Below are positions 59,128 to 64,000 of a stretch of DNA of 64,000 bases, piece after piece. Location of the stretch: contig NDFF03000003.1 in NCBI GenBank assembly GCA_002150815.3, positions 124,001-188,000 on the forward strand. The letters are read 5' to 3'. The DNA comes from Grammothele lineata (lineage: Eukaryota > Basidiomycota > Agaricomycetes > Polyporales > Polyporaceae). The notes under the pieces were generated by a model, which saw only the letters and a list, made by a program, of their open reading frames with translations, was not told where the DNA came from and ran no database searches. A program made the position numbers and the translations under genes. Within the stretch, counting starts at the first letter, position 1. The number at the start of each line of letters is the position of its first letter.

Positions 59128-59436
59128 TCAACCCTGCCTCTGCGGTGCATGTGAGCGAGGGTGGGGAGGGGGAGGGGGGCGAAGACGGACCTGCTTGTGT
59201 TTTGGGTTCTTGGAACAGATGATGTATATCCTCCCCTTGCGCTTGACGACGCTGCAGCCGTCGCACATGAGCTTGACCGAGGCGCGAACCTTCATTCCAC
59301 GCGCGAGGACGGCGTTTGCAGATTGTGCGACAGAGGGCACATGGTGTAGGTGTGGGTGAACGTGCGAGTGGGGCAGCGCGGCGGGTCTGACGCGGGACAA
59401 GAGAGGACGGGTGGAGGCGAGGAGTGCGCGCAACAT
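59128..59436 (-). CDS. Mitochondrial ribosomal protein bL36m
   Basis: This is a protein of about 84 residues. The first half, [20 protein letters not shown], is basic and hydrophobic, as in a mitochondrial targeting peptide. The second half, [20 protein letters not shown] followed by [19 protein letters not shown], is the bacterial-type L36 core with its zinc ribbon (Cys-x2-Cys, Cys, His). One small intron before the last three codons (RQG) is required; without it the tail is lost. It is a component of the large mitochondrial ribosomal subunit. Confidence 0.94.
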   Translation of the reverse strand: MLRALLASTRPLLSRVRPAALPHSHVHPHLHHVPSVAQSANAVLARGMKVRASVKLMCDGCSVVKRKGRIYIICSKNPKHKQVRLRPPPPPHPRSHAPQRQG

Positions 59437-59881
59437 GGTGGTCGACGTGAGTTCGTGGCTGGCGGTGTGGGCGAGTGCTGCCGGCACGGTGCTCCTGCTG
59501 CCGTCCACGGGCAGCCACGAGCTGGACGCCAGGAAGAGCGCTCGGAGGGCCGTGGCGCTGCCAGATTGGGAAGGCCCGTCTGAGGCGGCCATGTGATTGG
59601 ACGCGTACGGCGGGCGGCTACGGATGAGGGAGTTGTCCGCCCATAATGGCGCCCATGGACGGAGGCTTGGACGGAGCAGTGGGAGGCTCTGGGAGGTTGC
59701 TGGGAGCACAGCGGACGCGCGCGACGGCCTGCCCTCCGAGTCCGGACCCCAGCACGCTCCCCGCAGACGTCGCCCTCTTCTCGTTAGTGCCACCAGCGTC
59801 CCTCAAAGACCTCCTCCATCCATGCCGCCAGCCCCGTAGTCCCCCGTCTCCTCTTCCTCTCTCCTACCACGCTGCCCCCGC
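59437..59881. promoter_or_regulatory. Divergent promoter region (bL36m / DMT transporter)
   Basis: These 445 bases lie between two outward-facing starts. A C/T-rich leader precedes the transporter ATG (59800-59880). No TATA consensus was found. Confidence 0.5.
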
Positions 59882-61325
59882 ATGTCTTCACGACCCCACC
59901 ATCAGCCCGCGGTCCATCTCGGCGGGAAGCCTGCCATCGGACTATTCGCCGCTTCACTGTTGGCTTTCGTAGCAGAAACACAGCTGACACAGGTGCGCTC
60001 ACCGTCTTGTCGTGCATTGGCCTCGCCTGAGCTGCCCGATATTCCTAGTATGTCCAAACGGACTTAGGGTTCCGCCACCCCTACCTAATCTTGTGAGCTT
60101 CCACCGCATGACAGCCCACACGAGCTCCGCTGAATGGCGGCGCAAGTTACATCGTACATTCCGCGTTCGCAATAATGTTCCCCTTGCACGTCTTCTATCT
60201 ATATGCTACATCGCAATACTCGATCAAGGCCCTTCGCATCAGCATCCGCCATACAATTCAGAACCACCTCTCCCCAACGCCCGCTGCTTCCTCGGCTGGC
60301 ACGCCCACGTTTCCCACATGGCGGCTCTGCCGCCTTCTCCTTCTTCTCACCGCCGGCGTCACCGTCCCTGCCTTGCTGTGGTTCGTCGCGGTCACGATGG
60401 CCCCGTAAGTGCTCCCGACTCTTTCGGCCGCGCGCTGCTCACTGATAGCGCGCGTATAGAGTGACCGACGTGACCGCCCTGTGGAACACCAACGCTTTCT
60501 TCGCGTATGTCTTCACTGTCGTCCTCACCGGCGCCAAGTGGGACGCCCGCCGTCTTCTCGGCGTGATTATCGCGACGGCCGGGGCCCTCGCCGTCGTATA
60601 TGGCGGCTCCACCGCCGAGACCAGCGAGGCTGGTTCTTCGAACACGGCCTCTGCCCAAGGACGCGCTGCACCACTCGTGGGGGACCTCATGACTCTCGTG
60701 GCGTCCGTGGGCTACGCAGGCTACCAAGTCTTCTACAAGCTCCACGCTGCCCTCCCGAATGATCCCGAGGTCATGGCCGATAGCGCGTACGCGCCCTTGG
60801 CCGCCTCCGCGGAAGATCTGTCCGACGATGCCGAAAGCACGCCTCTAGACGCGTCCGCGAAAGACAGCATCATTCACCCCCTCCCGTTCGGCCTGTACCC
60901 CAATTTGCTGACGTCGCTCATCGGGGTCTGCACGTTCCTCTTCCTCTGGGTGCCAGTGCCCCTCTTGGACGCGTGGGGCATCGTGCCTTTTGCGCTGCCG
61001 CGCGATGGCTTCACAACCCTCGTGGTCGCAGGCATCGCGGTCACGGGAGCCGTGTTCAACGCCGGTCTCATGGTGCGTCGTTCGACACGCCCCGCCCTCT
61101 ACTCTATTCGACGCTCACGCGCGGTCTGCACGGCAGGTGCTTCTAGGGGTGTGGGGTCCCATCGTCACTTCCGTGGGCAGCCTCCTGACGATCGTGCTTG
61201 TGTTTGTGTCCGACACTATCTTCGGGGACGCGGTAGACACGGTGACTGTGTACAGCGTGTTGGGGTGCGGTGCCATTGTCGTCGCATTTGGGATCCTGGC
61301 CTACGACATGATGAAGGCGAGGTAG
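59882..61325 (+). CDS. EamA/DMT-superfamily transporter (SLC35F-like)
   Basis: This is a multi-helix drug/metabolite-type transporter of about 380 residues. The start is MSSRPHHQPAVHLGGKPAIG. Helices follow: LFAASLLAFVAETQLTQ/YVQTDLGFRHPYLI/FYIVHSAFAIMFPLHVFYLYATSQ (split at splice sites), LLLLLTAGVTVPALLWFVA, MAP/VTDVTALWNTNAFFAYVFTVV and RRLLGVIIATAGALAVVYGG, then a polar loop (AEDLSDDAESTPLDASAKDS). The second half has FGLYPNLLTSLIGVCTFLFL, LVVAGIAVTGAVFNAGLM/VLLGVWGPIVTSVGSLLTIV and VLGCGAIVVAFGILAYDMMK. It matches the fungal group related to SLC35F and yeast Thi74. The substrate and the membrane it sits in are unknown. Four introns. Confidence 0.9.
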
Positions 61326-62810
61326 CAGCAACACGCGAGTGGCACTCCTTGAATGGACGGTGGACGTAAGTGGCGTAAGCTCGTTCCTCTAGGTGCAGGT
61401 GGACGAACGCTGATCGTCAGAACTTAACAGAATTAGAAACCGTCCGTGTACATGTACAGTCCCGCACACGACCCAAAGTTAGAAGCTTGAAGCTTACAGC
61501 TTACCGCACGGTCCTCGTTCCATGCCTCCCGCGAGGCTTTCTCCGCACGCATCGTGCCCATGCATGCTTAACGATGGATTTTCCCGCGACATACGCCTCC
61601 GCGGCGCATATTCCCCGGCCAATGTCATCTCCGCGCAGCCTCTCCGAGCTTAGATATAGCATCTTTACTGCCCATGCGTCAATGTCACCGTGGCACCTAA
61701 CGTCCCGCAGTGATGGGTGTCAGGCAAGCTCCGCACGGGCGGGCGAGCGGGGTTCGCTGCATCGCCCGAGCTGTGCATCAGGTACACCGCGCTCCTACCG
61801 CCTTCCGCTCCTCGTTATGGCCCCGATTGCAGGTCCGTGTGTGCCACACGTGTGTATCTGCGGGCGCACAATCCTCCGTCTCATCGCCTTCGCGCCCATG
61901 CCTCAACGAACCTTAGGCGGATGCCGTTACGCAGCGGATAAGACCCGCGACGCGTCCGTCGCTTCGTGCATCTTTGGAACCACGCTGCTCTCCCTGATCA
62001 TCGCCGGGATCCGTCAACGTGCGCAGTCTCCTCGGACGGCCGCTCCGGCGTTGAATGGCGAACACGAACCGCGCCGTGGGTGCCGCGTACTCTCCCCGAA
62101 TAGAGCCTCGGTCCAGGCTCTTCTGCCATACTTATGCTCGATTCGAGTACTTCGCGTTTCGCTTCGGCAAGCCCAAGGGAATTGTGGAGAGGGAATGAGG
62201 TTCCAGGAGTTTCCAATATGCCGCGAAATGAATCGATACGAACGTGAACGAGCTTTTGTAGGCGAGGAAAGAGACTGCGGAGACGAAGAGGGAGAGGCAG
62301 AAGAATGGTAATGGTTGGGCTATAGAACAGACAAGTTGGGGTAACCGCGATCGGAAGGGACCGGAAGAAGCGTACTGACGGAGCGGGACGAAGAGACGTC
62401 GACGGACAAATGAATGAACATGGATGTGGTGGGGCAGCGGCTGAGAGTACGTACAACGAGCAGTCAAAGGGAGTGGTGAGAAGAACGACGATGGAGTGCG
62501 AGGAGCAGCAGCGCGTGTACACGAAAGGACTGTCCGTAATCCCAGGAAACATGCCAACAGCACGGAACAGAGAGTGGAGAGAGAGAGGGCAGCGGCGGGG
62601 GCGATGCGCGCGGAAAGATACTTTAAGTTAAGATGGGCCGGAAAGGTAGGCCGCTGCGTGCGTCGACGATTGCCTGGAGCCCCTTCTCCCGAGAGCACCG
62701 CAGAACGCATATAGATCTCGGCAATCGTCCGTATGTGGCGGACTAGACATAGCACTCCGATAGCGATTATACTCGTATAGACCCTCCAAGCACGATATTG
62801 TATGACGCGG
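61326..62810. other. Convergent intergenic region, nothing recognised
   Basis: These 1.5 kb lie between two 3' ends. A plus-strand frame at 61487-62311 is long, but it starts without a convincing ATG, has no domain and no sign of introns, and is judged a composition artefact. The stretch 62400-62600 is purine-rich on the plus strand. Confidence 0.45.
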
Positions 62811-64000
62811 TCAAGTGGTCGTGGCCATCATGCTGAATGACGATGAGATCAACCCTGAAGCAAGATGCAAGAGATACGCACCTCTTCCGCTTGGCCTTCG
62901 TCATCTCTTTTCGTAGGGCGGGGCCGTCTAAGGGCTTGAGGAGTTCAAACGCACACAGCAACTCCTCCGACACGCTATTCAAGACCCGTGAGAAAGGGAG
63001 GAAATCAAAGTGGTGCAGCTAGGTCCTAACCTCATGCACGCGCCGTAATTGTCGAACTCTGCAACGATGTGTTCAGAGACGCCAGCGTCAAATATGAAAT
63101 GAATGTGACTCACCTCCGCAATAGTTGGGTGCGCTGAACACTGTAACCAGCGTTCGGTCGTTCCAGAACTCGTATCCATCCTCTACGACCATATGCGCAC
63201 GACAAATGAGGTCCATGTCGTATCGCACGAGGAACTCATTGATGACGGCCTTGCCGAAACAATAACTGACTCCCCGCTCGTTGTCTTCCCAGTCAACGGC
63301 CGTGTCTGAGGGGTCAGACCATAGAAGGTCGTTAAGCAGACCGTAGTCCGGAACATCTGTCGGTCGCTGTATCCGCTTGATCTCCTCCATGGAATGCAGC
63401 GACGGTGAGAGACCTCCATGTACGCAGAAGATCTTTGACGCAACGATGGCGGCAATTGGTAGACAGTTGAAGACGTCGATGAAGGTCTTCCAAGTCTTCA
63501 AGTTACACCTTCGTTTGCATTCGTCGTAAAAGCCGTAGACTAAAGGTGTAAGATGAACGAAAACCCGGCATAGTCGGACTAGGAAACGTACCTCGCGTCA
63601 CATTGGCACATTCATGATTACCGCGAAGGAGGAAGAAATTCTCGGGGTACTTGATCTTGTAGCAAAGTAGGAGAAGGATGGTCTCGAGGCTCTGCTTCCC
63701 TCGATCCACATAGTCACCGAGGAACAGGTAGTTCGCCGCCGGCGGGAACCCACACATCTCGAAGAGCCGGATGAGATCCGAGTACTGCCCGTGCACGTCG
63801 CCTACAATCTTCACCGGCGGAGAAAGCTCGATGAGCGTCGGCTGGCTGAGGAAAACCTCTCGGGCGGCCTGGCATATGGCGAGGATCTCGGCGTTCTTGA
63901 GACAGAGCGACTTGCTGACTTTGCCTGTGTATCCGACGTCCAGCAACCGTTGAATCATGTCGTCGATATCCAGCTGCTTCACTGCATCCTTCCCGTTCGT
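62811..64000 (-). CDS. PPZ-type serine/threonine protein phosphatase (N-terminus outside window)
   Basis: This is the catalytic domain of a PP1-related phosphatase. It enters at the window edge as [20 protein letters not shown], so the N-terminal extension lies beyond 64000. Metal and active-site motifs are complete: [80 protein letters not shown] and [17 protein letters not shown]. Wording such as [21 protein letters not shown] and [19 protein letters not shown] points to the fungal PPZ group (salt tolerance, cell integrity) rather than Glc7. The last junction is unsure: after KAKRK a 49-base intron would give a short end at 62811, while reading on stops near 62767. Confidence 0.92.

Noticed and set aside
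61487..62311. 274-codon plus-strand frame
   Set aside because: It begins at a non-ATG codon, has no domain, no intron and uneven composition, and lies between two convergent genes.

Overview
The window is nuclear DNA of a filamentous basidiomycete, most likely an Agaricomycete of polypore type. Genes are dense, lie on both strands, and are cut by many 45-65 nt GT-AG introns. Promoters are pyrimidine-rich, and the spliced proteins match fungal families (Kre6/Skn1, Mnr2-type CorA, Pex16, RTA1-like, PPZ phosphatase). The order assignment is inference. There is no sign of bacterial, organellar or viral sequence, no tRNA or rRNA gene and no CRISPR array. Starts and ends below come from hand-built splice models.

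Layout. 1-1827: 3' part of a CorA/Mnr2-type Mg transporter. 2311-2582: a MITE. 3320-5635: Kre6/Skn1 glucan synthesis protein. 6502-8135: unknown coiled-coil protein (minus). 9150-10523: PEX16. 10916-11667: cupin protein. 11763-12832: SDR resembling L-rhamnose 1-dehydrogenase (minus), divergent from a KARI-like protein (13310-14776). 15033-17422: RBM39/CAPER-type splicing factor. 18071-19397: HSL-type esterase (minus), divergent from D-serine dehydratase (19806-21385). 21748-22913: Rab4-type GTPase. 24652-27795 and 35254-37049: two Ser/Thr-rich single-pass membrane proteins sharing a juxtamembrane motif. Between them on the minus strand are an isochorismatase-like hydrolase and two adjacent MDR oxidoreductases. 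39246-40799: unknown membrane protein. 42571-45632: GT31 glycosyltransferase (minus). 46941-48388: GST-like protein (minus), divergent from a short Sgt1-like CS-SGS protein (48813-49640). 51496-58045: three RTA1-like genes in tandem, the third broken by two nonsense codons, with a second MITE between copies two and three. 58335-59026: DHFR. 59128-59436: mitochondrial bL36 (minus). 59882-61325: EamA/DMT transporter. 62811-64000: PPZ-type phosphatase (minus, N-terminus outside the window).

Most genes are housekeeping and do not form one pathway. The distinctive parts are: the RTA1 array, with one decaying copy and paired CGG-N8-CCG palindromes in front of the middle copy; two MITEs of one family that are flanked by TA and carry repeated GTGAYGYGTGAC-type modules; and a KARI-fold protein that has lost the family's KGPGH loop and one metal-binding glutamate while sharing a promoter region with a sugar dehydrogenase-like SDR. 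No complete new defence or biosynthetic system was recognised.
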